Positions 7,042 to 14,973 of a stretch of 40,665 nt of DNA are shown here, piece by piece (positions within the stretch are counted from its first letter, which is position 1; each line of letters opens with the position of its first letter). This DNA is from a bacterium CG10_46_32 (GTDB lineage Bacteria; Patescibacteriota; Patescibacteriia; UBA2169): contig MOEI01000020.1 of the NCBI GenBank assembly GCA_001889965.1, positions 1 through 40,665 of the forward strand. Reading direction: 5' to 3'. A model generated the notes under the pieces. The model did not search any database and was not told the DNA's origin. It saw only the letters and a program-made list of their open reading frames with translations. The position numbers and the translations under genes were made by a program.

Positions 7042-7230
7042 ATGATGATACACAAGTGCGACATCTGCAAAAAACAAATCAAACATGACAAGCTGACTAT
7101 AGGTTATGGAGGAATGTGGACGAGCCACGAACTGTGTATGCGTTGCAGTAAGCCCATGTTCTCGTTTCTTAAGAAGCACAAACTCATTACAGAGGAAGAA
7201 CATCAAAAAATTGTAAACGAAAAAGCGTAG
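7042..7230 (+). CDS. Small zinc-ribbon-like protein
   Basis: 62 residues with CDIC near the N-terminus and CMRC about 25 residues later, the spacing of a four-cysteine zinc ribbon or treble clef. The rest is basic with a C-terminal helix (LITEEEHQKIV). No function can be assigned; it could bind nucleic acid or protein. The start at 7042 (or the next ATG at 7045) is chosen because the predicted transcript begins near 7019, which excludes the longer start at 6988. The gene has its own promoter and terminator. Confidence 0.6.
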   Translation: MMIHKCDICKKQIKHDKLTIGYGGMWTSHELCMRCSKPMFSFLKKHKLITEEEHQKIVNEKA

Positions 7231-7239
7231 CTCCGCAGG

Positions 7240-7272
7240 AAAGACAAAGCTTTTCGCGCCTTGTCTTTTTTT
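7240..7272 (+). terminator. Terminator after the zinc-ribbon-like gene
   Basis: AAAGACAA (7240-7247) pairs with TTGTCTTT (7261-7268), running into a T-run to 7272. Confidence 0.7.
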
Positions 7273-7273
7273 G

Positions 7274-7302
7274 TTGACTAAAAACGTGGTTTCGCATAAG
7301 AT
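7274..7302 (+). promoter_or_regulatory. Promoter of mreB copy 1
   Basis: TTGACT (7274-7279), a 17-bp spacer and TAAGAT (7297-7302). The predicted start is near 7309, and the 17-nt leader contains the 10-bp palindrome CGCTTAAGCG (7310-7319). No Shine-Dalgarno precedes the ATG. Confidence 0.6.
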
Positions 7303-7325
7303 GAATTGACGCTTAAGCGATTTCT

Positions 7326-8339
7326 ATGAGCCTATTTGTATCAAAAATCGGCATTGATCTGGGCACCGCAAATACGCTGGTGTATGTGCCTGGAAAAGGC
7401 ATTGTTTTAAACGAACCGTCTGTTGTGGCGGTGTCTTTGCATGATAAAAGCGTGCTTGCGGTAGGGGACGAGGCAAAGGAAATGCTTGGGCGCACTCCAG
7501 ATACAATAGTTGCCTCCCGCCCTTTGCGCGAAGGAGTTATTGCGGATTACAAAACCACCGAGGCAATGCTCAAGTATTTTATTAATAAGGCAGTTGGAGG
7601 ATTTCGTCTGTTCCGGCCGGAAGTCATGGTTGCGGTCCCGGCTGGCATTACTTCCACCGAACGACGTGCAGTGATCGACGCAACTATTGCGGGCGGGGCA
7701 AAGGCCGCCTATATCATCAAAGAACCAATTGCAGCGGCAATTGGCGCGAATATTCCCATTGGTTCAGCAAGTGGGCATATGATTATTGATATGGGTGGTG
7801 GCACCAGCGAAATGGCGGTTATCTCGTTGGGTGGAATTGTTGCAAATAATTCCGTGCGTATTGGCGGTAATAAGTTTGACGCAGCAATCATGGAACACAT
7901 CCGAAGAAAGTATGGCTTAGCTATTGGCGAAAGAAGCGCTGAAGAAATCAAAATTGGGATCGGTTCGGCCCTGTATCTTCAAAAGAAAATGTCCGCGGAA
8001 GTGCGTGGGCGGGATATGGTGTCTGGCCTTCCTCGCACAGTCACCGTAAGCTCAGATGACATAACTGAAGCAATTCAAGCTGAATTAGAAGGCATTATTT
8101 CTTCTGTTAAATTGGTTTTGCAAAGTACGCCCCCAGAGCTTTCTGCGGATGTTATTGATAAAGGAATTGTGCTTTCTGGTGGTGGGGCGCTTTTGCGGAA
8201 TATGGACCGCCTCATCGCGCAGGCAACCGGGGTTCCCGCGTACACTGCAGATGAATCGCTTTTGTGCGTTGCAAAAGGCACTGGTGTTGCTTTGGAAAAT
8301 CTTGAATCCTATAAACGTTCTATTTTGGCAACAAGCTAG
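7326..8339 (+). CDS. mreB: Rod shape-determining protein MreB, copy 1
   Basis: This 337-residue bacterial actin forms membrane-associated filaments that guide lateral wall synthesis. The actin-fold nucleotide-binding motifs are visible: phosphate 1 IGIDLGTANT near residue 8, MVAVPAGIT, KEPIAAAIG, phosphate 2 IIDMGGGTSEMAV near 153, and the adenosine-binding GIVLSGGGALLRNM near 280. The length is normal for MreB. It is transcribed alone from its own promoter and ends at a strong terminator, unlike the second mreB at 13095, which heads the mreCD-PBP2 run. The two copies are clearly diverged. Confidence 0.95.
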   Translation: MSLFVSKIGIDLGTANTLVYVPGKGIVLNEPSVVAVSLHDKSVLAVGDEAKEMLGRTPDTIVASRPLREGVIADYKTTEAMLKYFINKAVGGFRLFRPEVMVAVPAGITSTERRAVIDATIAGGAKAAYIIKEPIAAAIGANIPIGSASGHMIIDMGGGTSEMAVISLGGIVANNSVRIGGNKFDAAIMEHIRRKYGLAIGERSAEEIKIGIGSALYLQKKMSAEVRGRDMVSGLPRTVTVSSDDITEAIQAELEGIISSVKLVLQSTPPELSADVIDKGIVLSGGGALLRNMDRLIAQATGVPAYTADESLLCVAKGTGVALENLESYKRSILATS

Positions 8340-8386
8340 TAAATTCCGTCATCATGAATTTATTTCAGGACCTGTTTTAAAAAATC

Positions 8387-8427
8387 AGAGCCCGGTACCG
8401 CGTGGTGGGTATCGGGCTCTTTGTTTT
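8387..8427 (+). terminator. Terminator of mreB copy 1
   Basis: AGAGCCCG (8387-8394) pairs with CGGGCTCT (8413-8420), extended inwards by GTACC/GGTAT with one wobble, then TTGTTTT. It lies between convergent genes. Confidence 0.85.
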
Positions 8428-8439
8428 GAGCTCGCCGCA

Positions 8440-8805
8440 TTAGGCGGCTTCTGCTTCTTGGAGGATAATTTTCGCGTTGATCTCTGGAATCAGAAGTAGG
8501 TGGATTGCGTCCAAGTGCAGAGGCAGATCAATCCGAGCCAAGCACATGCGCGTGTATTCGGAATGGGTTGCCACGGGCGTAGTGCCGCGATATTCCGTGA
8601 CATCCCGTACCACCCAGCGGCAGCCAATTCCGCTTAAAAGATCAAGCCTTTCGAATGTGCCTTCCCAATCGCGCTGCAGGCCAAGTCCGTTTTCATTTCT
8701 GCCTGACCAGCACATACGTTTTCCCAGAAGCTGTAGTCCAATCCCCAAGAGCCGCTGCTTGTATGCGGTCTCTGTTTCTTGTTCAACTGCAATTGTTGCG
8801 GCCAT
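8440..8805 (-). CDS. Hypothetical protein, second gene of a minus-strand pair
   Basis: 121 residues of unknown function. It appears soluble and alpha/beta, with an N-terminal helix (MAATIAVEQETETAYKQRLL) and an alanine-rich end. Upstream of the ATG on the minus strand is AAGAAAGGTG, a good ribosome site. It follows its partner (8832-9359) after 26 bp in the same direction, so the two form an operon. No signal peptide, membrane segment or catalytic motif is visible. Overlapping plus-strand ORFs in this interval are shadows. Confidence 0.55.
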   Translation of the reverse strand: MAATIAVEQETETAYKQRLLGIGLQLLGKRMCWSGRNENGLGLQRDWEGTFERLDLLSGIGCRWVVRDVTEYRGTTPVATHSEYTRMCLARIDLPLHLDAIHLLLIPEINAKIILQEAEAA

Positions 8806-8831
8806 AACGCACCTTTCTTGGTAAATTTTAT

Positions 8832-9359
8832 TTACGCAAATCTGGTGAACTCGATTGATTCTTTGCAGTATCTAGGACGCGGCGTATTGAGTCGATTTCC
8901 GATTCCAAACCGCTCAATAAGTATATCTGTCGCAAGCACTTGAGGCGTTGGAGTTGTTTCTGCTTTTGTGAGCGACGCAAGCTCATCAGCCATGCTCTGC
9001 ACCATAAATGTCATTATTGCCCGGCGCTGGCGAAATGTAATGCAATTTGGAAATCCTGCAAGATAGAGATCAATACGTTTGCGGCTATCTGAAGTATGTC
9101 TGCGGAGTATCTTGAGCCAGCCAGCCTTTCGGGTAGCTCCATAGTGCAAAGGCGTGAGTTCAATAAATCCCCTAATCTCTCTTCCGTTTGGACTGTTGTT
9201 GTCACTATGCGCGCGTGCAAGCGCAGTGAGAAAAACAGTCACGCGCTCTTTGGAAAAATCCGGAAGACTTCGAGAAACATACTCAATTCCACCTGCGATT
9301 CCACATCCTCCAGCTTCGCCGTATGTGTGCGCATTGTGTTCCAGTGCTCGATCGTGCAT
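8832..9359 (-). CDS. Hypothetical protein, first gene of a minus-strand pair
   Basis: 175 residues of unknown function, rich in Arg and His, without membrane segments. The N-terminus is glycine-rich (YGEAGGCGIAGGIEYVSR); the middle looks helical with a basic patch (RKAGWLKILRRHTSDSRKR). A textbook AAGGAGGT precedes the ATG on the minus strand, the strongest Shine-Dalgarno in the window. A minus-strand promoter at 9542-9569 and a terminator hairpin at 9410-9484 lie upstream, so the pair appears to sit behind a conditional terminator. Codons are more G+C-rich than in the neighbouring core genes, which may indicate a different origin. Confidence 0.6.
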   Translation of the reverse strand: MHDRALEHNAHTYGEAGGCGIAGGIEYVSRSLPDFSKERVTVFLTALARAHSDNNSPNGREIRGFIELTPLHYGATRKAGWLKILRRHTSDSRKRIDLYLAGFPNCITFRQRRAIMTFMVQSMADELASLTKAETTPTPQVLATDILIERFGIGNRLNTPRPRYCKESIEFTRFA

Positions 9360-9409
9360 TTGGACCTCCTTAGAAATACATGAATTGTGAAGAACAATGG
9401 AATGGTATC

Positions 9410-9484
9410 AAAAAACTGACCCTTCGTGGAAGATCAGCTTTTTTATGTATGGTATTGCAAAGCTACTGATCTTCCATGTCAGTT
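9410..9484 (-). terminator. Terminator hairpin in the leader of the unknown gene pair
   Basis: On the minus strand AACTGAC (9484-9478) pairs with GTCAGTT (9420-9414), and TGGAAGATCAG (9476-9466 read as its complement) with CTGATCTTCCA (9437-9427 complement), perfect over 11 bp. A run of T follows (A-run 9410-9415 on plus). It lies upstream of the 9359 gene rather than downstream of one, so it would act as an attenuator or end a short RNA. Confidence 0.65.
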
Positions 9485-9532
9485 AAATGAATAAAAGGAG
9501 AAAGAGAATGAATTCTGAAAAAGCTTATGCAT
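9479..9532 (-). CDS. Possible Phe/Ser-rich leader peptide
   Basis: A 17-codon ORF, MHKLFQNSFSFSFYSFN, starts 3 nt after the start site predicted from the 9542-9569 promoter. Nine of 17 residues are Phe or Ser. The TGA stop (9481-9479) falls inside the 5' arm of the terminator hairpin, the geometry expected if ribosome position controlled folding. The composition could also simply reflect a pyrimidine-rich tract, because the complementary strand holds a perfect Shine-Dalgarno and its own 17-codon ORF (9508-9561). Confidence 0.35.
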   Translation of the reverse strand: MHKLFQNSFSFSFYSFN

Positions 9533-9561
9533 ACTATGTAAATCGTAGCGCGTTTATATAA
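9508..9561 (+). CDS. Alternative tiny ORF on the plus strand
   Basis: A 17-codon ORF (MNSEKAYAYYVNRSAFI) preceded by AAAAGGAG with 7-nt spacing, a very good ribosome site. No convincing plus-strand promoter is visible, and it overlaps the minus-strand leader ORF antisense. At most one of the two is likely to be functional. Confidence 0.25.
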   Translation: MNSEKAYAYYVNRSAFI

Positions 9562-9569
9562 ATTGTCAA
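9542..9569 (-). promoter_or_regulatory. Minus-strand promoter of the leader and unknown gene pair
   Basis: TTGACA (9569-9564), a 16-bp spacer and TACGAT (9547-9542). The predicted start is near 9535, so the RNA would run 176 nt to the 9359 gene with the terminator hairpin in between. Confidence 0.55.
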
Positions 9570-9597
9570 ATTAGGTTTTCAACAGAGTTTTTTTGTA

Positions 9598-9627
9598 TTG
9601 ACCAAAGTATAAAAATATTTGTATACT
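9598..9627 (+). promoter_or_regulatory. Promoter giving a leaderless delta-prime mRNA
   Basis: TTGACC (9598-9603), an 18-bp spacer and TATACT (9622-9627). Seven bases beyond the hexamer is 9634, the A of the ATG. Confidence 0.65.
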
Positions 9628-9633
9628 ACATAT

Positions 9634-10365
9634 ATGGAATCAGTAAGTGAATCAATAGCAAATCAAGAAGCTCTTTCTTATTTACGCAATGCAGCGCAAA
9701 ATAGCGTGCTGGCGCATGCCCATATTTTAATTGGACCTCAAAATTCAAGGCAAATTAACTTGTTAGAGGATTTTTTGTCTACTTTTATGCCTTCGCAATC
9801 CTTACATCACCCAGATATCAACACGCTAACACCAGAGGGTGATGTAATTAGCATTGATGCGGTTCGAAAAGCAAGATCATGGCTTTGTATGACTCCTATT
9901 GCTGCGGACAAAAAAGTCCTCATTATAAATCGGGCAAGTAATATGAATACAGAGTCTCAAAACGCGCTTTTAAAAATTTTAGAAGAGCCGGCAAAAAATA
10001 CCTATCTTTTTTTACTTGCAAGTCACCGTAAACAGCTGCTTCCAACAGTATACTCTCGAAGTGTTCCATTGTATTGCGCTAGTGTGCAAACAGGAAGGCA
10101 GAAAACAGATGCAAGCCATTTAATCCATTCTCTCCTTTCTGCTGATTCAGCATCTGAACGCATGCGCCTATGGCTTTCTGCTTCAATACCAAAAGAAGAA
10201 ATGCGCACATGGCTTTTTGAAGCTTTGCCAAAATTACGCGAAGAACTTGCTGTTCAAAAAAAATCAGCATTAGCAGAAGCTGTGAGAAATCTTATTCAGT
10301 CATTAGCGCACCCGTTGGGCCAAAATTGGCCACTGGTGAGCGAGCGCCTTATTATTTCACTATAA
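9634..10365 (+). CDS. holB: DNA polymerase III delta-prime-like clamp-loader subunit
   Basis: 243 residues resembling the AAA+ core of the delta-prime/gamma family, which loads the sliding clamp at the replication fork. The segment NTESQNALLKILEEPAKNT is the strongest signature, followed by LASHRKQLLPTVYSRSV, the sensor-1 and SRC-like region. The P-loop position reads LIGPQNSRQI with no GxxGxGK, and no zinc-binding cysteines are present, so it should not hydrolyse ATP. Delta-prime is normally ATPase-inactive. It is shorter than the usual 300 or more residues, consistent with loss of part of the C-terminal collar domain. The start at 9634 is set by the promoter spacing. It heads a long run of plus-strand genes. 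Confidence 0.75.
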   Translation: MESVSESIANQEALSYLRNAAQNSVLAHAHILIGPQNSRQINLLEDFLSTFMPSQSLHHPDINTLTPEGDVISIDAVRKARSWLCMTPIAADKKVLIINRASNMNTESQNALLKILEEPAKNTYLFLLASHRKQLLPTVYSRSVPLYCASVQTGRQKTDASHLIHSLLSADSASERMRLWLSASIPKEEMRTWLFEALPKLREELAVQKKSALAEAVRNLIQSLAHPLGQNWPLVSERLIISL

Positions 10366-10380
10366 AAACAATATCAAATT

Positions 10381-11424
10381 ATGAACTATACTAAATTAGT
10401 AGCGTGCCTTTTTGGAGCAGTGCTTTTGGGGGCTGCATGCAGGCCAGGAAATGTAACCGGCGAAGCAGACGGTGGAGTCTGGGTAACATCCACCAGTGGC
10501 GAAGAGTGGGCTCAACAGGCAATAATCTACGAGGATAAAATTTCAAAAAAAACAATCGGCGATCTCAATGTTAAGAAATTCATTTTTTCTCCGGCAGATC
10601 CACGAAAAATATTTTTGATAAGCAGTAAATCGGGACTTTGGTTTAGTTGGAATCAAGGATATTTGTGGGATTTAATTCTTCCGAATAATGGAGTTTCTGA
10701 TCTTGCTATTCATCCAAACAACCCAAAACTGCTGTACGCGGCAGTAGGAAGCTCAGTTGCAGTTTCAACAGATGAAGGTGTTCATTGGCGCTCAACCTAT
10801 ACGAGTGATTCTACTAGTACGCTTATTACGACCCTGGCTATAAATCCAAATACTCCAAATACCGTATACGCAGCAACCAGCAATGGAGATATTTTAATTT
10901 CGGAGGATAGCGGTGTTTCTTGGCGTGTGCATACTGCACTTGGTTCTGGAACTATTTTAGAAAAAATGCAATTCCATCCTTCGCGCCCGAGCACTCTGTA
11001 TGCAATTGCACAAGGAAAAGGGCTCATGCGTTCTGAAGATGCTGGGGAAAATTGGGAATTTTTTGCAGATTCTTTTAGTTCATTCTCTGGCACGAATGAT
11101 CCGCGCGATTTCGCCCTTATTCCCTCTGGTATTGTGTATGCTTCAAAGTATGGACTTTTGCGGAGTTTAAATCAAGGAAAGGATTGGACCAGCCTTCCAT
11201 TGATTTCAGGTCCACGGGACGCTAATATATACGCGCTTGCCGTAAACCCTCAAAATCCGCTTGAGATTTTTTATGGCACCACGTCCACGCTGTACCATTC
11301 TTTAGATGGAGGATTTAACTGGATTCCGCGGCCGCTTCCCTCTACGCGCCGCGCATCTGCGCTCGTGTTTTACCCCGAGGACCAAAAGTTGTTATTTATG
11401 GGAGTAAGCTTATCGCGTAATTAA
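10381..11424 (+). CDS. Putative lipoprotein with Asp-box/BNR beta-propeller repeats
   Basis: 347 residues. The N-terminus is a signal peptide ending LLGAAC, which fits a loose lipobox with lipidated Cys20. The mature part holds at least five SxDxGxxW-type Asp-box motifs (STDEGVHW, SEDSGVSW, SEDAGENW, SLNQGKDW, SLDGGFNW), each preceded by a segment like NPNTPNTVYAATS. That is the layout of sortilin/YCF48-like or BNR beta-propellers. Such proteins bind partners or glycans or assist assembly; no sialidase active-site set is evident. It sits 15 bp after holB and 8 bp before frr, so it is co-transcribed with core genes, which does not itself reveal a role. Confidence 0.75.
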   Translation: MNYTKLVACLFGAVLLGAACRPGNVTGEADGGVWVTSTSGEEWAQQAIIYEDKISKKTIGDLNVKKFIFSPADPRKIFLISSKSGLWFSWNQGYLWDLILPNNGVSDLAIHPNNPKLLYAAVGSSVAVSTDEGVHWRSTYTSDSTSTLITTLAINPNTPNTVYAATSNGDILISEDSGVSWRVHTALGSGTILEKMQFHPSRPSTLYAIAQGKGLMRSEDAGENWEFFADSFSSFSGTNDPRDFALIPSGIVYASKYGLLRSLNQGKDWTSLPLISGPRDANIYALAVNPQNPLEIFYGTTSTLYHSLDGGFNWIPRPLPSTRRASALVFYPEDQKLLFMGVSLSRN

Positions 11425-11432
11425 TTATTACT

Positions 11433-11978
11433 ATGCCACATTCATTTTCTGAACAAATTAAAAACAACCATACCCATTTCGTAGAAATGTTAAAAAAAAT
11501 CCGTACTGGCCGTGCGCACCCAGAAATGGTTGCAGACATCATGGTAGAGGCATATGGTGTGCAGACTCCAATTTCCGGACTTGCGAGCATTTCAGTTACC
11601 GATGCGAGGTCTATTGCTATTGAGCCATGGGATAAGCAGATTTTAAAAGCAATCGAAAAAGCAATTGTTACTGCGGATCGTAATCTTTCCTGCGCTGTTT
11701 CTAGTGATGTTGTTCGTATTACTATTCCTACTATGACCGAGGAGAGTAGGTTGCGAGTTGTAAAATCACTGAACGAAGAACTTGAGCGTGTTCGCGTTGC
11801 GGTTCGCATGGCCCGCGAAGAAGAAAAAAAACAGATTGAGGTAAAAACCAAAGCAGGGGATCTCACCGAAGATGATCGCAGAGACGGTATTAAAGCGCTT
11901 GATGAAAAAACTAAAGAAGCTATTGTACAGCTTGAAACAGAGACAAAAAAGAAAGAAAATGAAATTATGAAAATTTAA
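11433..11978 (+). CDS. frr: Ribosome recycling factor
   Basis: This 181-residue factor works with EF-G to split post-termination ribosomes. It has the RRF pattern throughout: the N-terminal helix ending KKIRTGRAHPEMV, the small domain with YGVQTPISGLASISV and IEPWDKQILKAIEKAI, then ITIPTMTEESRLRVVKSLNEE and the long C-terminal helices with VRMAREEEKK and EDDRRDG. The length is normal. It is followed after 2 bp by rseP. Confidence 0.95.
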   Translation: MPHSFSEQIKNNHTHFVEMLKKIRTGRAHPEMVADIMVEAYGVQTPISGLASISVTDARSIAIEPWDKQILKAIEKAIVTADRNLSCAVSSDVVRITIPTMTEESRLRVVKSLNEELERVRVAVRMAREEEKKQIEVKTKAGDLTEDDRRDGIKALDEKTKEAIVQLETETKKKENEIMKI

Positions 11979-11980
11979 TT

Positions 11981-13087
11981 ATGCTAGTTACTATACTTGG
12001 TTTTATTCTTGTTTTGGGATTTTTGGTTCTCGTGCACGAACTTGGGCATTTTTTAGTGGCGCGTGCATTTGGTATTGGTGTGGAGGAATTTGGACTTGGA
12101 TTTCCGCCTAAAATTTTTAGTAAAAAAGTAGGAAAAACTGTTTATTCAATCAATGCTATTCCTTTGGGTGGGTATGTAAAAATTAAGGGCGAGGACGGAG
12201 AAGGTAAAGACGATGAAGATAGTTTTGGAAGCAAGTCAGCATTAAAGCGCGCGCTGGTGATTATAGCAGGAGTCAGCATGAATATTATTGCTGGTTGGTT
12301 ACTGCTTTCAATTCTATTTATGGTTGGCGCACCAATAGAGCGTACTGATGATATTAACCCAAAGTATATCCATAACCCAAGCCTTTCAATAACCGAGGTG
12401 CTTGCTGGTTCTCCGGCAGAGCAAGCTGGCCTTACTGCGGGAGACACCTTACTTGGTGCTGATGCCGAGTTATTTACAAATATTTCGGAATTTCAAGAAT
12501 ATGTTGCCACAAAAAATGGTCAAAGCATTGCTGTACAGTATGAACGATCCAATAATGAACAGGTAGTTGAATTAATCCCTCAGTTATTAGATGAAGCAGA
12601 TGTTGAGCACGCAATTATTGGCGTTGCGCTTATAGAGGTAGGAATTGTTCGTTTTCCTCCTCATAAAGCAATTGCAGCAGGAACTGCCGCAGCTGCATCA
12701 TACCTTGAACGTATCGCACGTGCCTTTTCTTCTATTGCAAGCAGCCTGTGGCACGGTAAGGGCGCAGGGGATAGCTTGGGTGGCCCAGTAGCTATTGCAA
12801 TTGCAACAGGGGATGCCCTTGATCTTGGTTTTTCTCATTTAGTTATTTTTACAGCTATTCTTTCTTTTAATCTTGCTATTATTAATATTCTTCCCTTTCC
12901 GGCGCTGGATGGAGGGCGATTGATTTTTCTAGCCGTAGAAGCAATCCGCAGAAAACCTTCTAAGCAAGAATTAGAAGCGTGGTTCCATAGGATTGGATTC
13001 GGGCTTTTAATGCTACTTGCTTTGGTTATTACCTATCGAGATTTAGCGCGATTTGGTGGACGAATTTGGAAAGCCGTGATAGGCTAG
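11981..13087 (+). CDS. rseP: Site-2 intramembrane metalloprotease RseP family
   Basis: This 368-residue membrane zinc protease cleaves substrates within the bilayer, for example anti-sigma factors or leftover signal peptides. The first helix has H19-E20-x-x-H23 (VHELGHFLVAR), and the C-terminal region has the third zinc ligand in LPFPALDGGRL. A PDZ-like domain lies between, with ITEVLAGSPAEQAGLTAGD. The early loop LGFPPKIFSKKVGKTVYSINAIPLGGYVKI is typical of the family. Only one PDZ domain is seen, as in Gram-positive and CPR members. Neighbouring mreB and PBP2 genes suggest envelope maintenance. Confidence 0.92.
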   Translation: MLVTILGFILVLGFLVLVHELGHFLVARAFGIGVEEFGLGFPPKIFSKKVGKTVYSINAIPLGGYVKIKGEDGEGKDDEDSFGSKSALKRALVIIAGVSMNIIAGWLLLSILFMVGAPIERTDDINPKYIHNPSLSITEVLAGSPAEQAGLTAGDTLLGADAELFTNISEFQEYVATKNGQSIAVQYERSNNEQVVELIPQLLDEADVEHAIIGVALIEVGIVRFPPHKAIAAGTAAAASYLERIARAFSSIASSLWHGKGAGDSLGGPVAIAIATGDALDLGFSHLVIFTAILSFNLAIINILPFPALDGGRLIFLAVEAIRRKPSKQELEAWFHRIGFGLLMLLALVITYRDLARFGGRIWKAVIG

Positions 13088-13094
13088 CGACACT

Positions 13095-14138
13095 ATGTTG
13101 AAGCGCCTTTTTGGAGGGCTTTCAAAAGATATTGGCATAGATTTAGGGACCTCCAACTCCATTTTTTATGTCAAAGACCGTGGGATAGTAATTAACGAAC
13201 CAACGGTTGTAGCCATCAATACGCGCACTGATGCATTAGTTGCGGTTGGTCTTGATGCTAAAAAAATGATGGGAAAAACACCATCCCATATTGTTGTTGT
13301 TGAGCCTGTTGTCGCGGGAGTTATTTCGGATTTTGAAGTAAGCGAAAAATTCATTAAGCATTGCATCGAAAAAATTCATCGCGGCAGCTTTGCATTTGCT
13401 CCGCGTCCGCGCATCATAGTTAGTGTGCCTCTCAATATTACAGAAGTGGAGCGCAAAGCTGTACACGATGCTATTACATCAGCAGGCGCTCGAGAAGTCA
13501 GGCTTATTGATGAGCCTATTGCCGCAGCAATAGGCGCCAGGCTTTCCGTTCAGGAATCATATGGCAGAATGGTTGTAGAAATTGGAGGAGGCACCACCTC
13601 AATTGGAGTTATCTCGCTTTCTGGCATTGTAAGTTCAAATACTCTTAAAACTGCAGGCAACACATTTGATATTGCTATCCAAACTTTCATCAGAGAAAAT
13701 TTTAATGTCAATATTGGCAGAAAAGCAGCTGAAGAAATTAAAATTAAGATTGGTTCAGTGATCCCTCCAGAAGAACCAGTAGAGATGCAAGTAAAGGGGC
13801 GAAACATGCTTACTGGGTTGCCGAAAGAATTCTCTATTTCAGATGCGCAAGTACGAGAGGCTATTAAGCGCCCTGTGCGTATTATTGTTGATGCTATTCG
13901 AACAACGGTGGAAAACGCGCCATCAGAGCTCATTGGTGACTTGTTTGAAAGTGGCATTCTTCTTTCGGGTGGCGGAGCATTGCTAAAGGGTTTTGATACA
14001 TTAATTGCCAAAGAGCTTTCTATGCCTGTGCGTGTAGTAGATGATCCATTAACCGCAGTTGTCCGTGGAACCGGAATTCTTCTTGATGATGAAGCGCTGC
14101 TTAATGAAGTGGAATCTGCCAGCCCTTCTTTTTCTTAA
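13095..14138 (+). CDS. mreB: Rod shape-determining protein MreB, copy 2
   Basis: A 347-residue actin homologue at the head of the mreC-mreD-PBP2 run. Motifs are IGIDLGTSNS, VSVPLNITEVERKAV, IDEPIAAAIGA, MVVEIGGGTTSIGV and GILLSGGGALLKGF. It differs from copy 1 at many positions: phosphate-2 has EIGGGTTS instead of DMGGGTSE, where the first Asp is replaced by Glu. The N-terminus (MLKRLFGG) is amphipathic and could bind the membrane. Two MreB types could form mixed filaments or specialise; that is inference. Confidence 0.93.
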   Translation: MLKRLFGGLSKDIGIDLGTSNSIFYVKDRGIVINEPTVVAINTRTDALVAVGLDAKKMMGKTPSHIVVVEPVVAGVISDFEVSEKFIKHCIEKIHRGSFAFAPRPRIIVSVPLNITEVERKAVHDAITSAGAREVRLIDEPIAAAIGARLSVQESYGRMVVEIGGGTTSIGVISLSGIVSSNTLKTAGNTFDIAIQTFIRENFNVNIGRKAAEEIKIKIGSVIPPEEPVEMQVKGRNMLTGLPKEFSISDAQVREAIKRPVRIIVDAIRTTVENAPSELIGDLFESGILLSGGGALLKGFDTLIAKELSMPVRVVDDPLTAVVRGTGILLDDEALLNEVESASPSFS

Positions 14139-14195
14139 CGTGTTTAACTGATTTTTTGACGTTTTTTCTTAAAATTTACAAAAACACATATACCC

Positions 14196-14972
14196 ATGCA
14201 TATGTCGAGAAAGAGAAATCTTATTATTGTTGGCGCGCTTTTTGCGTTGATTGTTTTGTATAGAGTTACGCCGCTCTCGCAGGCTTTAAATAGTGTACGG
14301 AGGCCGCTTGCTACTGTTGGCGCTCCGCTATTTCAAGGCAGTGGTAAGGCAACGCAATGGGCGAGTAGTCTATTGCATAGCTACGGACTTTTGCAAGATA
14401 GTATAAAAAAAGAACAAAAAATTGCTGAGCTTACGTACGCGCTTGAGAGCGCTAGAATTTTTCCAACTGAATCAATAGAGGAGCTTGAGAGAATAACTAT
14501 TGGTGCGAAAGTAATTGCCATAAATTCAATTGGCGGCACACGCATGCTTTTGATAAATAGAGGCAGTAATACAGGTGTGACAAAAGGATCATCTGCTGCA
14601 ACACCGCACGGTGTTTTTGTGGGAAAAGTTGTTCAGGTATTTGATCGTTTTTCGTTACTTCTGCCCGCAACAGCGCAAACAAGCGCTACTGCAGCACAAG
14701 TTGGACGAGATCCAAGAATACAGGCTGTAGTGCGTGGAGAGCGAGGAATGGGGCTTACTATGCAGCTTATTTCTCAAGATGCCGCAGTACAAGAAGCTGA
14801 TATAATTGTGACCTCACTCTTAGAAGATAATACGCCGGTAGGGCTTTTAATTGGAACGGTAACTTCTGTTTCTTATAGTGAGGGAGAGCTTTTTAAGGAA
14901 GCAACGTTAGCGCCTTTTATTTCGCTCACCGAGATTTCTGATATACGAATATATATTCCAAAAGGAGAATAG
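14196..14972 (+). CDS. mreC: Rod shape-determining protein MreC
   Basis: 258 residues. One N-terminal membrane segment (LIIVGALFALIVLYRV) is followed by a helical, coiled-coil-like region around residues 60-100 and an extracytoplasmic beta domain with VIAINSIGGTRMLLINRGSNTGV, a sequence pattern typical of MreC. It links MreB filaments to the wall synthases outside the membrane. The start may be ATG 14196 or 14202. It follows mreB with a 57-bp gap and precedes the mreD-like gene with 1 bp. Confidence 0.88.
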   Translation: MHMSRKRNLIIVGALFALIVLYRVTPLSQALNSVRRPLATVGAPLFQGSGKATQWASSLLHSYGLLQDSIKKEQKIAELTYALESARIFPTESIEELERITIGAKVIAINSIGGTRMLLINRGSNTGVTKGSSAATPHGVFVGKVVQVFDRFSLLLPATAQTSATAAQVGRDPRIQAVVRGERGMGLTMQLISQDAAVQEADIIVTSLLEDNTPVGLLIGTVTSVSYSEGELFKEATLAPFISLTEISDIRIYIPKGE

Positions 14973-14973
14973 T

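Noticed and set aside
8477-8824. Plus-strand ORF of 115 codons
   Set aside because: Antisense shadow of the 8440-8805 gene, which has a proper ribosome site; this ORF has none.
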